From the NCBI GenBank assembly GCA_963844845.1, contig CAWJPW010000001.1:248001-312000 (forward strand): DNA of 64,000 nucleotides, written 5' to 3'. Each line of letters starts with the position of its first letter. Position 1 is the stretch's first letter. The notes below the pieces were generated by a model that was given only the letters and a program-made list of their open reading frames with translations, ran no database searches and was not told the origin of the DNA. The translations under genes and the position numbers were made by a program. Below are positions 27,165 through 39,064 of this stretch, piece by piece. This DNA is from CAWJPW01 sp963844845. Its GTDB lineage: Bacteria; Acidobacteriota; Thermoanaerobaculia; Thermoanaerobaculales; Sulfomarinibacteraceae.

Positions 27165-28979
27165 TCAGCGCACCTGGAACACCCAGCGGTCGCGGTCCTC
27201 GTCGAAGCGTTCGACCGTCAGGGTGAGGCGGTCGCCGAGGGTGACGGCGGGCTCGCTGGCGCCGTCGCCATACAGCGCGACACTGTGCCCGTCCGGGTGC
27301 AGCTCGGTACCCAGCTGCGCCTCCAGGTCGCGCACGTAGACCTTGAGGTCCAGCACCGGGCGTTCCAGCTGCACGTACAGGCGCGAACCGTCGAGCCCCA
27401 GTACCGTGGCGATGTGATGAGGCCGTTCAGCCGGGGGGCGCTCCAACTCGGATCGGAAGATCCGATCGAGCACCATTCGGTTGGCGTCCTTGGTGAGCTG
27501 CCGCTGAATCTCCTTGGCCCGGTTGCCGGCGGCAATGACCCGCTCTCGCAGCTCCCCGTCGTCGGCATCCGCAGCCGCGGTCTCGAGGCCGAGCAGCTCC
27601 AGCGCCTCCTTGTGGGTGTAGATGCCCACCACCTCGCGCATGGGCGAGGAGAACCGCGCGTACACCGGGGCGCCAATGCCGTAGTGTGGGGCCGGAGCGG
27701 CCTCGAAGGATGCCCGCCGGTTGAGGAGCATCGCCTGCCGCTCCACCGCCCGGACGGCGCCGCCGCCGCGGCCGCGCCGAGGCAGGCGCTGGAGGTAGTC
27801 GGCCAGCGGCTCCCCCGGCACGACGGAATCCGGATCGCGGCGCCAACGCCAGCGCTCGGGATCGAGCCCGCGCGCGGCCACCAGGGCGTCGATGCGGTCG
27901 GCGAGCTCGCCCAGCTGCGACGTCGTGGGTGCGGGGTGGACCTTGAACACCGCCTGCACCTGCTCACCGCCCGCACCCGCCAGCAGCCGCGCACCCTCGA
28001 CGTTGCACAGCAGTGACACCTGCTCGTTGTAACGTTCCACCGGCAGGCGCTGATCGCCCACCACCACGAAACCGGCCCGCTCGCCCTCACCCAGCTCCAC
28101 CTCGCTCTCGCGGCGGTGATAGCGCACCACGTGACGACGCCGCGCCGCACCCTCGAGGCACTCACCGACCTCGCGCAGGGCCTCCAGACTGGCGCGGTAG
28201 GCGGCGTCGGATAGCGGGCTCCCGGCGGAGTCGTCGTAGAAGCGCTGCACTCGGCGGAACGAGAGCTTGGCGCGGCTGCGGACCCGGGCCCGCAACAACC
28301 GCGTGTTCTGGCAGTGCCCCCGGCGATCGACCCGCATGACGAGCACAACCGCCCGCCGCGCGACTCCGGGGTTCAGCGAGACCACGCCCTCGGAGAGCAG
28401 CCGTGGGAGCATGGGCAGGTTGAGCCCCGGAAGGTAGAAGCTGGCACCCCGACGCAGCGCCTCCTCCAGCAGTGGCCGCCCGGGCCGTACGAAGTGGGCG
28501 GCATCCGCGAGCGCGTAGGTGATCTCCCAGCCGTCGCCCATCCGGCGCACGTGCACGGCCTGGTCGAGGTCGCGGGAGCGCGCACCGTCGATGGTGACCA
28601 GGTCGAGCCCGGTGAGGTCGGCGAGCCCGGGGTCGTCGATGCCCGGCTGCCCGGCCAGAGCCTTGGCCTCCGCCATCACCGCGACCGGGTGCACGGGGTC
28701 GAGGCCGTGGCGGGCCGCCAGCCGATAGAGCTCGCCGCGAATCGAGCCGGCACGCGCCAACAGTGATCCGAGCAGCCGACCGCGGCTCCCGGACTCGTCG
28801 GTCTCCTCCACCATCACGATGTCGCCGGGCTCGGCCCCGCCCGCCGGCTCCTCCAGGAGCAGCGGTGCGCGTTGCGGCTCAAGCAGCTCCCGCGCACTTA
28901 CCCCCCCCGCGCCCAGCGCCTCCACCTGAGCCACCAGACGGCGCCGGCGCCGGCCGAGGTGCGCGGCGTCACGCGTCAC
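27165..28979 (-). CDS. RNB-domain (RNase II/R-like) ribonuclease
   Basis: A 604-residue 3'-to-5' exoribonuclease-type protein. The catalytic RNB core has LVTIDGARSRDLDQAVHV (metal-binding Asp residues), ALADAAHFVRPGRPLLEEALRRG, LPRLLSEGVVSLNPGV, and late KEIQRQLTKDANR. An SSP-motif ARFSSPMREVVG is present, and a C-terminal S1-like barrel (RLYVQLERPVLDLKVYV to the end). N-terminal cold-shock domains of RNase R are not evident. GTG at 28979 overlaps the DUF1003 stop (GTGA) with GGAGG upstream. The frame continues upstream inside the DUF1003 gene, but that part is a shadow. Confidence 0.87.
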   Translation of the reverse strand: MTRDAAHLGRRRRRLVAQVEALGAGGVSARELLEPQRAPLLLEEPAGGAEPGDIVMVEETDESGSRGRLLGSLLARAGSIRGELYRLAARHGLDPVHPVAVMAEAKALAGQPGIDDPGLADLTGLDLVTIDGARSRDLDQAVHVRRMGDGWEITYALADAAHFVRPGRPLLEEALRRGASFYLPGLNLPMLPRLLSEGVVSLNPGVARRAVVLVMRVDRRGHCQNTRLLRARVRSRAKLSFRRVQRFYDDSAGSPLSDAAYRASLEALREVGECLEGAARRRHVVRYHRRESEVELGEGERAGFVVVGDQRLPVERYNEQVSLLCNVEGARLLAGAGGEQVQAVFKVHPAPTTSQLGELADRIDALVAARGLDPERWRWRRDPDSVVPGEPLADYLQRLPRRGRGGGAVRAVERQAMLLNRRASFEAAPAPHYGIGAPVYARFSSPMREVVGIYTHKEALELLGLETAAADADDGELRERVIAAGNRAKEIQRQLTKDANRMVLDRIFRSELERPPAERPHHIATVLGLDGSRLYVQLERPVLDLKVYVRDLEAQLGTELHPDGHSVALYGDGASEPAVTLGDRLTLTVERFDEDRDRWVFQVR

Positions 28980-29692
28980 CGACCATTCCTCCCCTGATCC
29001 GAGATCTCCCGCATGAGCTCCAGCTGGATCTGCTGAATCTCCAGCAGGCGCTTCCACTGGCGAGTCAGCAGCAGGTCGAGCTTCTCGTTGATGTGCCGGA
29101 TCTCCAGCTCCGCCTTGAGATTCGTCTTGTAGTCGTTTTCGGAACGCAGTCGATCCTTCGACTCCTGGCGGTTCTGGCTCATCATGATCACCGGTGCCTG
29201 GATCGCCGCCAGACACGAGAGCACCAGGTTGAGGAGGATGTAGGGGAAGGGGTCAAACGGCCGGTGCAACAGCGCGAAGGAGTTGATCGCGATCCACCCC
29301 AGCAGCACAGCGCCGAAGATCACAATGAACGTCCAGCTGCCGCCGAACTCGGCGATGCCGTCGGCGAGGCGCTCGCCCACGCTGAGCCGCCGCTCGAACT
29401 CCTCGTTGACGTCGGCGGAGATCAGCTCGAGCTCCCGGAAGCTGCGCACGACGTCCTGCTCGACGCGATCGAGGTCACCCCTCTCCTCCTCGAGCACGTC
29501 CTCCACGTACTCACTCCGTAGCTGGTCGAGACACGATCTGCAAAGCGACTGATCGGGCGTCCAGCCCGGCGCCTTGCGTGCGGCCAGCTCGGCGACGTGC
29601 GATCTCACCATCTGGCCGGGCACCATGTCCTCCTCGGGACGGTGCACTCCGCACACCGGGCAGGTTGTCTCCTGGTGAGGTGGACCGTGCAT
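28976..29692 (-). CDS. DUF1003 membrane protein with N-terminal zinc-ribbon-like Cys motif
   Basis: A 238-residue protein. The N-terminus carries CPVCGVHRPE and, about 45 residues later, CRSCLDQL, a plausible four-Cys metal site. DUF1003 follows: two TM helices (FIVIFGAVLLGWIAINSFAL; PYILLNLVLSCLAAIQAPVIMM) with the conserved SQNRQESKDRLRSENDYKTNLKAE-type tail and a C-terminal coiled coil (INEKLDLLLTRQWKRLLEIQ). Its function is unknown in the family. ATG 29692 follows AGGAGG at 9 bases; earlier in-frame starts add unconserved residues. It is coupled to the RNB ribonuclease by a GTGA overlap. Confidence 0.85.
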   Translation of the reverse strand: MHGPPHQETTCPVCGVHRPEEDMVPGQMVRSHVAELAARKAPGWTPDQSLCRSCLDQLRSEYVEDVLEEERGDLDRVEQDVVRSFRELELISADVNEEFERRLSVGERLADGIAEFGGSWTFIVIFGAVLLGWIAINSFALLHRPFDPFPYILLNLVLSCLAAIQAPVIMMSQNRQESKDRLRSENDYKTNLKAELEIRHINEKLDLLLTRQWKRLLEIQQIQLELMREISDQGRNGR

Positions 29693-29868
29693 GATCGGGT
29701 TCCTCCTGCTCCGATTATGGCCGGTCGGGTCGATCTGCGCATGTCCCACCCCGTCTTTCGTCGAGGGTGCGCGGGGTACGTCGTGGGGCAGGGAGACCAG
29801 GGGCACCAAGCCAGGCGGCGGGAGCGCCACCGCTTGATGAGAGGGTAAGCGAGGCGCGCTTCCGGCGG

Positions 29869-31023
29869 CTACCGCACGCCGGTGGTGAGGACCCGTGCTC
29901 CCTCGCCCTTTCGTGCCTCGAATCGGCGCGCCCGCTCGCGGTAGCGGTGGGCCTCGTCCACGTCTCCGGCTTGCTCGGCCCAGCGCGCCAGGGCCCGGTA
30001 GACATCGGGATCGCCGCGCCCGAGACGGCGGGCGCGCCGCATGTGGCGGGCCGCGTCAGCACGGTCGCCTCGCGTCAGCTCGAGGTCGGCCAGCGCAATG
30101 AACGTAAACGGGCTGCTGGAGTCGCGTGCCGCGGCGATGAGCGCGGCCCGCGCCTCGGCCTCACGACCCAGCTGGTGGTAGAGCGCCGCCAGGTTGGTGA
30201 GGGCCGACGGGTTGCCGGCGTCGAGCTGGAGCGCTCGCTCATAGGCGTCGAAGGCACCCGAGACGTCGTCCAACCGTCGCCGCGCGACACCGAGGTTGAT
30301 CCATCCCGCCGGGAGGGTCGAGTCCAGCGCGGTGGTGATCTCGAACTCCTCCAAGGCCCCCATCAGGTCGCCGCTGCGCAGCAGGCTCACACCGGTGTTG
30401 GACTGGAACAGCGCCGCAACGCTGAGGTCGTCGAGGATCTGGTAGGTGCCGGCGAAGGTCTCGGTGGAGAAATAGAAGTCGTAGAGGTGAACGCGCCCGG
30501 CCACCGGATAGCCGGCGAGCACGTGGTGGCTGACGACCACCAGGTCGCCGTCCTTGCTGATGCTCTCCACACGCGGTACTGAGAGCACGAAGGTCTTGAG
30601 CCCCACGCTGCGCGAGAGCGCCACGAACAAAACGGTGAACGCCATGCAGTTACCGCGCCGCTCGGCGAAGGTCTCCGGAGCGGTGAGGGTGAGGGAGGGA
30701 TCGTAGGTGAAGTCGCCGCTGAAGAGGGCGTGCTGGATACGCAGCAGGCGCACGAGCGGCGAGCTGACTCCGGACGTGACGTCACGCGTCCACGCTTCCA
30801 TCTCGGGGGTGACGGCGAACGGCTGCACGATCTGGTCGGGGTCGATTCCCATGGCCTGGACAACCTCGCGCCACTCCCCGCCATCCATCTGGCGGTCGGC
30901 ACGTGGCAGACCGGTGGACGGTACCGAGATGCGTGCCCCCTGGATGGCACCGGCGCCCGGTGTCACGAGCAGAGCACACGCCAAGGCGACCACACCGAGA
31001 CGCGGTCCAACGAGTTGAGCCAT
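29869..31023 (-). CDS. exported transglutaminase-like / TPR-repeat protein
   Basis: A 384-residue protein with a signal peptide (VVALACALLVTPGAGA). A transglutaminase-like core is suggested by ERRGNCMAFTVLFVALSRSVGLK (Cys in the usual GNC context) and by VVSHHVLAG, which could provide the His. From about residue 205, three to four TPR-like units follow (GWINLGVARRRLDDVSGAFDAYERAL, ALTNLAALYHQLGREAEARAALI, DVYRALARWAEQAGDVDEAHRYRERA). Such proteins probably act as envelope peptidases or assembly scaffolds; no substrate is implied by neighbours. ATG 31023 sits 4 bases behind GAGGAGG. Confidence 0.75.
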   Translation of the reverse strand: MAQLVGPRLGVVALACALLVTPGAGAIQGARISVPSTGLPRADRQMDGGEWREVVQAMGIDPDQIVQPFAVTPEMEAWTRDVTSGVSSPLVRLLRIQHALFSGDFTYDPSLTLTAPETFAERRGNCMAFTVLFVALSRSVGLKTFVLSVPRVESISKDGDLVVVSHHVLAGYPVAGRVHLYDFYFSTETFAGTYQILDDLSVAALFQSNTGVSLLRSGDLMGALEEFEITTALDSTLPAGWINLGVARRRLDDVSGAFDAYERALQLDAGNPSALTNLAALYHQLGREAEARAALIAAARDSSSPFTFIALADLELTRGDRADAARHMRRARRLGRGDPDVYRALARWAEQAGDVDEAHRYRERARRFEARKGEGARVLTTGVR

Positions 31024-31111
31024 GCGTCCTCCTCACCCGAGATACGCACTCCCCCTCCTCGAGGTTGCGACGGCGTCCGACATTTCACCAGGAACCACTC
31101 TCAGCCTCAGC

Positions 31112-34100
31112 TCACGACTGGGGCGGAGCAGACCCGTCCCGGAGCACCACCACCCCGCTGCGCCCACCTCCGCGCGGGAACACCTTCACCTGCACACCGA
31201 TGCGTTCCACCATGGTGGGAACGTGGGAGATGACCCCTACGGTGCGGCCCTGAGCCTGGAGAGCATCGAGACTGGCCAGCGCCGTATCCAGGGTATCGGC
31301 GTCGAGGCTGCCGAAACCTTCGTCGATGAAGAGGGAGTCCACCCGGGTTCGGCGCGACGAGAGCGAGGCCAGGCCCAGGGCCAGAGCGAGCGAGACCAAG
31401 AAGGTCTCTCCCCCGGACAGGCCATGCACGCTGCGCACCTCGTCGCCGAGGTCGCGGTCCACAACCTGGAGCTCGAGCTCGGCGCCGGGCACGCGTTCGA
31501 GGCGGTAGCGTCGCGCCAGCTGCTCGAGGTGCCGGTTGGCATGGGCGAGGAGCACGTCGAGGGTGAGGCTCTGGGCGAAAATCCGCAGCTTGCTGCCGTC
31601 CGCCGAGCCGATGAGCTCACGCAGCTCGCCCCACACCCGCGCCTTGGCCGACTGGGTGGCGAGCTCCCGACGCAGCGCTGCGGCCCGGGAGAGCCGGCGG
31701 TCGTCCTCGGCGAGGCGCTCCTCCATGGTCGCCACGCGTCCGTGCGCCACCTCCCAAGCGGCCTCCGCTTCGCCCGCTGCGGCCCGCGCGGCGGCCGCAT
31801 CCAGCTCCGGGTGGCCGGAGGTTTCGTGCGCGCCAAGCAGCCGGCGCTGCTCGGTCGCCACCGCCGAACGCTCCGCCAGGTCACGCTCCAGTGCAGCCTG
31901 CGTCGCCGCCTCTTCCTCGATCCACCGCTGCGGGTGGCCCAGCAGCTGCCGCAGAACGCCCTCGTCGAGTCCGTGCCGGGCGAGGCTCGCCTCGAGGCTC
32001 GACCGGGTCGCCTCTGCCCGCGCCTGCGCCGCCGCCAACGTCTCCCGCATCCGCTCCAGCTCGCGCCGCGCCACCGCCAGCCTCTGATCCGCCGCGGTTG
32101 CGGCGGACCTCCTGGCGTCGCTGGCGGCCTCGGCCGTGCCCAGCGCACCGGTGAGTTCTTGCTCGACTTCGGCCACCGGCCGACCTTCCAGCAGCCCTCT
32201 GCGTTCGCCCTTGAGGTGCTCGTGCTCGCTCCGTGCCGCTTCGGCAGCGGTGGTGACCTCCGCCAGGGCCTGGCGCGCATGCTCCGCCGCCGCCGCCGCC
32301 GCCGCCTCGCCGACTGAGAGCTCCCGCACCTCGGCCTCGGCCTCACTCCGCTCCGCCTGCCGCTCCCGCCATGCCTGCACCGCACGAGCAAGCTCGTCGA
32401 TCAATCCCTGCGGCGCCTCTGTGGCGGCCCCTCGCCAGCCCGCCACGCCCGCGAGCGGGGCATCCAGGACAGTCACCGCCTCATCCACCACTCCCTGGGC
32501 CGCCGCTCGTCCGGTCTCGGCCCGGACACGGGCTCCGTCCAGCTCCCGTCGGCGTGCCGCCGACTGCTCCAGCTGGTCCGCTGCGGCCTCGTGCCCTGCT
32601 CGAGCCGTCTCCACGCGAGCCTGGGCGCTCTCCACAGCGGCCCGCAGCCGCGCCGACTCGTCTTCGGCTGCCAGCACCTCGGCCAGACCGGTATCTGCGT
32701 CGCCGATCCGCGCCACAACCGCGGCGACGCTCTCGTCAGCCGCCTCGACCGGCAGCCCGAGGCCACCAGCCCTCTCCGCCCACCGAGCGCTCAGCGCAGC
32801 GGCCGCGGCCTTGAGCTCCTCCTCCCGCCGGGCCAGCTCCATGCGGCGCTCCACCGCCGCGCCGAGACGGGCCACGAGACGTCCCCGCTCCGCCGCCAGC
32901 GCCTCAACGCGAGCCTCCAGCTCGCCGACCCGCTCCGCCTGAGCGGCGGCCAGCCCGGCGGCCGGCGCCCCGTCCCGCCAAGGATGGTCGGTGGCGCCGC
33001 ACACCGGACACGGCACCCCCGCCATGAGGTCGCTTCGCAAAGCCTCGACGTGGTCGCTGCTCACCGCCACCGCCAGCTCATAGGCCCTCCGCGCCTCATC
33101 CAGGGCGGTACGTACACCCGCACCTTCGCCCTCGACCTTCTCCCGGGCGGCATCGTCCGCCTCCGCTCGGGCAACGAGCTCTGCGCCCTCGCCAATCACA
33201 CTGCTCAGCTCGGTCCGCTCCTCCACCACGCGCCGCGCCAGCTCGAGCGCCTCCCGCAGGTGCTCCCGCCGTTCCTCGGCGGCGCGCCGCCGGCGGCGGG
33301 TCTCGGCCTCGTCGGGACCCTCGGCGGCGGCGGCGCGGGCCGCCGCCAGTGTGGCTTCGGCGCCACGCAGCGCGCTCGCCGCCCGCTCGGCGGCAACACC
33401 GGCACGCGCCTCCTCATCCGCCAGCCTCTCGCCTTCTCGGGCCACGGCACCGAGCTCTCCGACGACCGCGTCGAGCTCAGCGCGCGCCCGCACCAGCCGT
33501 TCGAGCTCTCCACGCCAACGCTCCCACTGGGCAGCCACCTGCTCGACGTACGCCCGTTCGGCCAGCCACTCCGCCGCCGCCGTCATCCGCGTCAGGGCCG
33601 CGTCCCGCTCGCCACGCACCTCCTCCAGCCGCCTCGAGGCTCGAGCTTCCCGCTCCGCCTGTGCCGCCGCCTCGCTCTCTCGCGCCGCCCGGCGCCGGCC
33701 GGCCGCCTCGAGGCCGGCGTCGAGGGTGCGCGCACGGGCGAGTTGGGGCCGCGCTGCCTCCTCGACCGCCCGGGCTCGGCTCAGGCCGGCCGCCGCGGCC
33801 TCGGCATCGGCGCGGCGGCCGAGGGCATCGTCCTCGGCCGCCGCGGCAGCTGCCGCCGCGTCCGCCTCCCCCGTGCGCAGGCGCTCGACCTCGGCAGCGG
33901 CCTCGTCCGCCTGCTCGAGGGGTCGTCGCAGCCCCTGCACCCGCTGCACCTGTTCCAGCTCCCGGCGGCGGGTCGCGGCTTCGTCCCAGCGGCCGCGGGC
34001 CGTTGCCACCGCTTCGGCGGCGGTTGCCACGGTGCTTATCAGCTCATCCCGGCGGTCATGCCAGCCGGCTGCCCGGCGCGCCGATTCTCGTCGCTGTGCC

Positions 34101-34858
34101 GCCCCCTCGAGCCCCCTGCGCTGCTCGCCCAGCTCGGCCTCGAGGCCGCGTCGGCCGTCGTCGTCCAGCGGCGCCACCTCGCCCAGCCGTTGCTCGAGCT
34201 GCTGAAGCTCCTGCGTCTCGGCCACCGCCCGCTGGTATGCCGCCCGCGAGAGCTCGGCGTACAGCCCGGTGCCGGTGACCCGCTCGAGCAGCTCCGCGCG
34301 CTCCTTGCCCCCCGCCTTGAGGAACGCGGAGAAATCTCCCTGTGCGAGCAGCACCGACCGGCGGAACTGGTCGAAGGTAAGGCCCAGCCGCTGGGAGATG
34401 AGCTCCAGGGTCTCGGTCTTGGTGCCGCCGACCTGCTGTCCGGCGGCGAGGTCGGTGAGGGAGGCGACTGAGTCCTGCAAGCGGCCGTCAGGTCGGTGCC
34501 GCGCCCGCCACACGTCCCAGCGGGCGCGGTAGCGCCGGCCGTCGACGCCCAGGAAGTCTGCCTCGGCCCAGCCGCCACCGGCGCCGCGACGCAGCACCGC
34601 GCGTACGTCGGTGGAGCGGATGCGCAGGGCGTCCTCCTCGTCCGCCCGGCCAACCAAATGGCCACGGTCCTCCGGCAGCCGCGGCATGCGGTCGAACAGG
34701 GCCAGGCAGAGGGCGTCGAGCAGGGTGCTCTTGCCCGAGCCGGTGGGGCCCGAGATGGCGAAGAGTCCGGCGCGATCCAACGGCGGCCTCTCGAAGTCGA
34801 CCTCGAACTCGCCGGCGAGGCTGGCGAGGTTGGCACCGCGAATCGCGAGGATTCTCAC
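31112..34858 (-). CDS. sbcC: SbcC-like SMC/Rad50 nuclease subunit
   Basis: A 1248-residue ABC-type ATPase of the SbcCD complex, which processes hairpins and blocked DNA ends. Walker A is AISGPTGSGKSTLLDALCLALFD near residue 40, followed by long Ala/Glu/Arg-rich coiled coils. The zinc hook is VPCPVCGATDHPW (near residue 617), the ABC signature SGGETFLVSLALALGLA, and Walker B VDSLFIDEGFGSLDADTL near the C-terminus. The GTG start overlaps the sbcD stop (GTGA). The coiled coils are typical in length for bacterial SbcC. Confidence 0.94.
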   Translation of the reverse strand: MRILAIRGANLASLAGEFEVDFERPPLDRAGLFAISGPTGSGKSTLLDALCLALFDRMPRLPEDRGHLVGRADEEDALRIRSTDVRAVLRRGAGGGWAEADFLGVDGRRYRARWDVWRARHRPDGRLQDSVASLTDLAAGQQVGGTKTETLELISQRLGLTFDQFRRSVLLAQGDFSAFLKAGGKERAELLERVTGTGLYAELSRAAYQRAVAETQELQQLEQRLGEVAPLDDDGRRGLEAELGEQRRGLEGAAQRRESARRAAGWHDRRDELISTVATAAEAVATARGRWDEAATRRRELEQVQRVQGLRRPLEQADEAAAEVERLRTGEADAAAAAAAAEDDALGRRADAEAAAAGLSRARAVEEAARPQLARARTLDAGLEAAGRRRAARESEAAAQAEREARASRRLEEVRGERDAALTRMTAAAEWLAERAYVEQVAAQWERWRGELERLVRARAELDAVVGELGAVAREGERLADEEARAGVAAERAASALRGAEATLAAARAAAAEGPDEAETRRRRRAAEERREHLREALELARRVVEERTELSSVIGEGAELVARAEADDAAREKVEGEGAGVRTALDEARRAYELAVAVSSDHVEALRSDLMAGVPCPVCGATDHPWRDGAPAAGLAAAQAERVGELEARVEALAAERGRLVARLGAAVERRMELARREEELKAAAAALSARWAERAGGLGLPVEAADESVAAVVARIGDADTGLAEVLAAEDESARLRAAVESAQARVETARAGHEAAADQLEQSAARRRELDGARVRAETGRAAAQGVVDEAVTVLDAPLAGVAGWRGAATEAPQGLIDELARAVQAWRERQAERSEAEAEVRELSVGEAAAAAAAEHARQALAEVTTAAEAARSEHEHLKGERRGLLEGRPVAEVEQELTGALGTAEAASDARRSAATAADQRLAVARRELERMRETLAAAQARAEATRSSLEASLARHGLDEGVLRQLLGHPQRWIEEEAATQAALERDLAERSAVATEQRRLLGAHETSGHPELDAAAARAAAGEAEAAWEVAHGRVATMEERLAEDDRRLSRAAALRRELATQSAKARVWGELRELIGSADGSKLRIFAQSLTLDVLLAHANRHLEQLARRYRLERVPGAELELQVVDRDLGDEVRSVHGLSGGETFLVSLALALGLASLSSRRTRVDSLFIDEGFGSLDADTLDTALASLDALQAQGRTVGVISHVPTMVERIGVQVKVFPRGGGRSGVVVLRDGSAPPQS

Positions 34859-36108
34859 GCCCCGTTCTCACCTTGCACGGTTTCGAGGAGCTCGTGGAAT
34901 GCCTCGAGCAGGGCTGCGCCTGGCTCGCCCTCGTGGTCCTGGGACCAGCGCCGCCGCAGCACCTCCTCGGGATCGAGATCCTCCAGCTCCGCCTCGGGCA
35001 CCACGTCGGCGAGTGTCTGGCCCGAGCCCGTGTAGTGCGGCGTGATCTTGAGCAGCCGCACGGCAGCGCCCTCGATGGCGGTTTCGATGCGCTGGCGCAG
35101 GCCAGGCTCGGGACCTTCCAAGCGCACCGCAACCTCCAGGAACGGCCAGCGCTCGGGGGACAGCTCAGCCTCGAGCTCGAGCCCGCTCAGTACCTCGACG
35201 ACCTCGTTCACGGGTAACGGACCCCCCGACGGCAGGCGCAGGATCTCCACCTGCTGCGGCACCGGCAGCGCCTCCACCGCCGCCAGGGCGCCGCCCTCGA
35301 GGTCCACCCGGAGCACTTGGTGCAGGTAGCTGTCCTCGGCCAGAGACAGCGGAATCGGCGAGCCGCTGTAGCGAACACCCATCCTTCCGCCCACCACCTG
35401 GGCGAGGTGCAGGTGACCCAGAGCCACGTAGGCGGCGTCCTCCGGAAACACCGCCAGCGGCAGCGCGTGTTGGTTGCCGCCGAGGATCCGGCGCTCCGAG
35501 AGCTCGGAGACACGCGTCCCGGAGAGGTAGCAGTGACCGGTCAACACCAGCGCCTGCTCCTTCGCGCAGGCGGCGCGCGCCGCCCCCGCGACCGCTGCGT
35601 AGATCCGCCGCACTCCCTCCACCATGGGGTCGACATCTTCCTCCTCGACCCGCGGCAGGTCGGCCGGGCGCAGGTACGGCACCGCCGCGCACCACGCCGC
35701 CAGCTCACCGTCACGGCTGTGCAACGGCACCAGCAGCCTGGCCGGGTCGAGCTCACCATCGCCGGCCCGAGGCAGCAGCCCTGTGACCCGCACTCCCATC
35801 GTGCCGAGCAGCGGACCCGGCGCCTCGAGGCGGGCGGGCGAGTCGTGGTTGCCGGCCACGACGACCACGTCGAGCGCGGGACACCGCCGCCGTGCGTCGG
35901 CGAGAAAGCGGTAGAACGCCGCCTGGGCGGCCGCCGGCGGGTTGGCCGAGTCGAACACGTCGCCGGCCACCACCAGCGCGTCCGCCAACTCCTCCTCCAG
36001 CGTATCCAGGAGCCAGCTCAGGAAGCGCTCGTGCTCGTACTCGCGCGACACCCCGTGCAGGGTGTGCCCCAAGTGCCAGTCGGCCGTGTGGATGATGCGA
36101 AGCACCAC
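34855..36108 (-). CDS. sbcD: SbcD-like Mre11 nuclease subunit
   Basis: A 417-residue calcineurin-type phosphoesterase, the nuclease of SbcCD. Metal-site motifs in order: HTADWHLGHTLHG, VVAGDVFDSANPP, VVAGNHDSPARLEAPG, LTGHCYLSG, and ALGHLHLAQ. The C-terminal capping domain continues to the sbcC overlap. The start is one of two adjacent GTG codons (36108 or 36105), whose GGAGG ribosome site lies unusually close. It is the first gene of the sbcDC operon. Confidence 0.93.
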   Translation of the reverse strand: MVLRIIHTADWHLGHTLHGVSREYEHERFLSWLLDTLEEELADALVVAGDVFDSANPPAAAQAAFYRFLADARRRCPALDVVVVAGNHDSPARLEAPGPLLGTMGVRVTGLLPRAGDGELDPARLLVPLHSRDGELAAWCAAVPYLRPADLPRVEEEDVDPMVEGVRRIYAAVAGAARAACAKEQALVLTGHCYLSGTRVSELSERRILGGNQHALPLAVFPEDAAYVALGHLHLAQVVGGRMGVRYSGSPIPLSLAEDSYLHQVLRVDLEGGALAAVEALPVPQQVEILRLPSGGPLPVNEVVEVLSGLELEAELSPERWPFLEVAVRLEGPEPGLRQRIETAIEGAAVRLLKITPHYTGSGQTLADVVPEAELEDLDPEEVLRRRWSQDHEGEPGAALLEAFHELLETVQGENGA

Positions 36109-36343
36109 CTCCAGCCTAGGCGGACGCGACGGGTGGGGTCAACGGGGGGAGCCCCCTTCCATCCGATCAGACCAGCCGAGCTGGCGGTCGCCTCGTGGGG
36201 CTCGCCGCTGCTCGGCGCGTGGGTGAGGCGCCCGCACGCCTGTGCGGTGGGTCGCCCGCCGGTATCTCGGACAGCGGGCCGCGGGCGGACTCGCCCCGGT
36301 CGCGGGCGGTCGCCGGCGCCCGGCAGCCGCCCCGGGCCGTCCC

Positions 36344-38989
<2,646 letters not shown>

Positions 38990-39064
38990 GGCCCCTCCCC
39001 TCGCCTCCGAGTCGATCCGCTCACCGCTCGCCATCCCGCGCCGGTGCCTCGCATCCAACACGGC

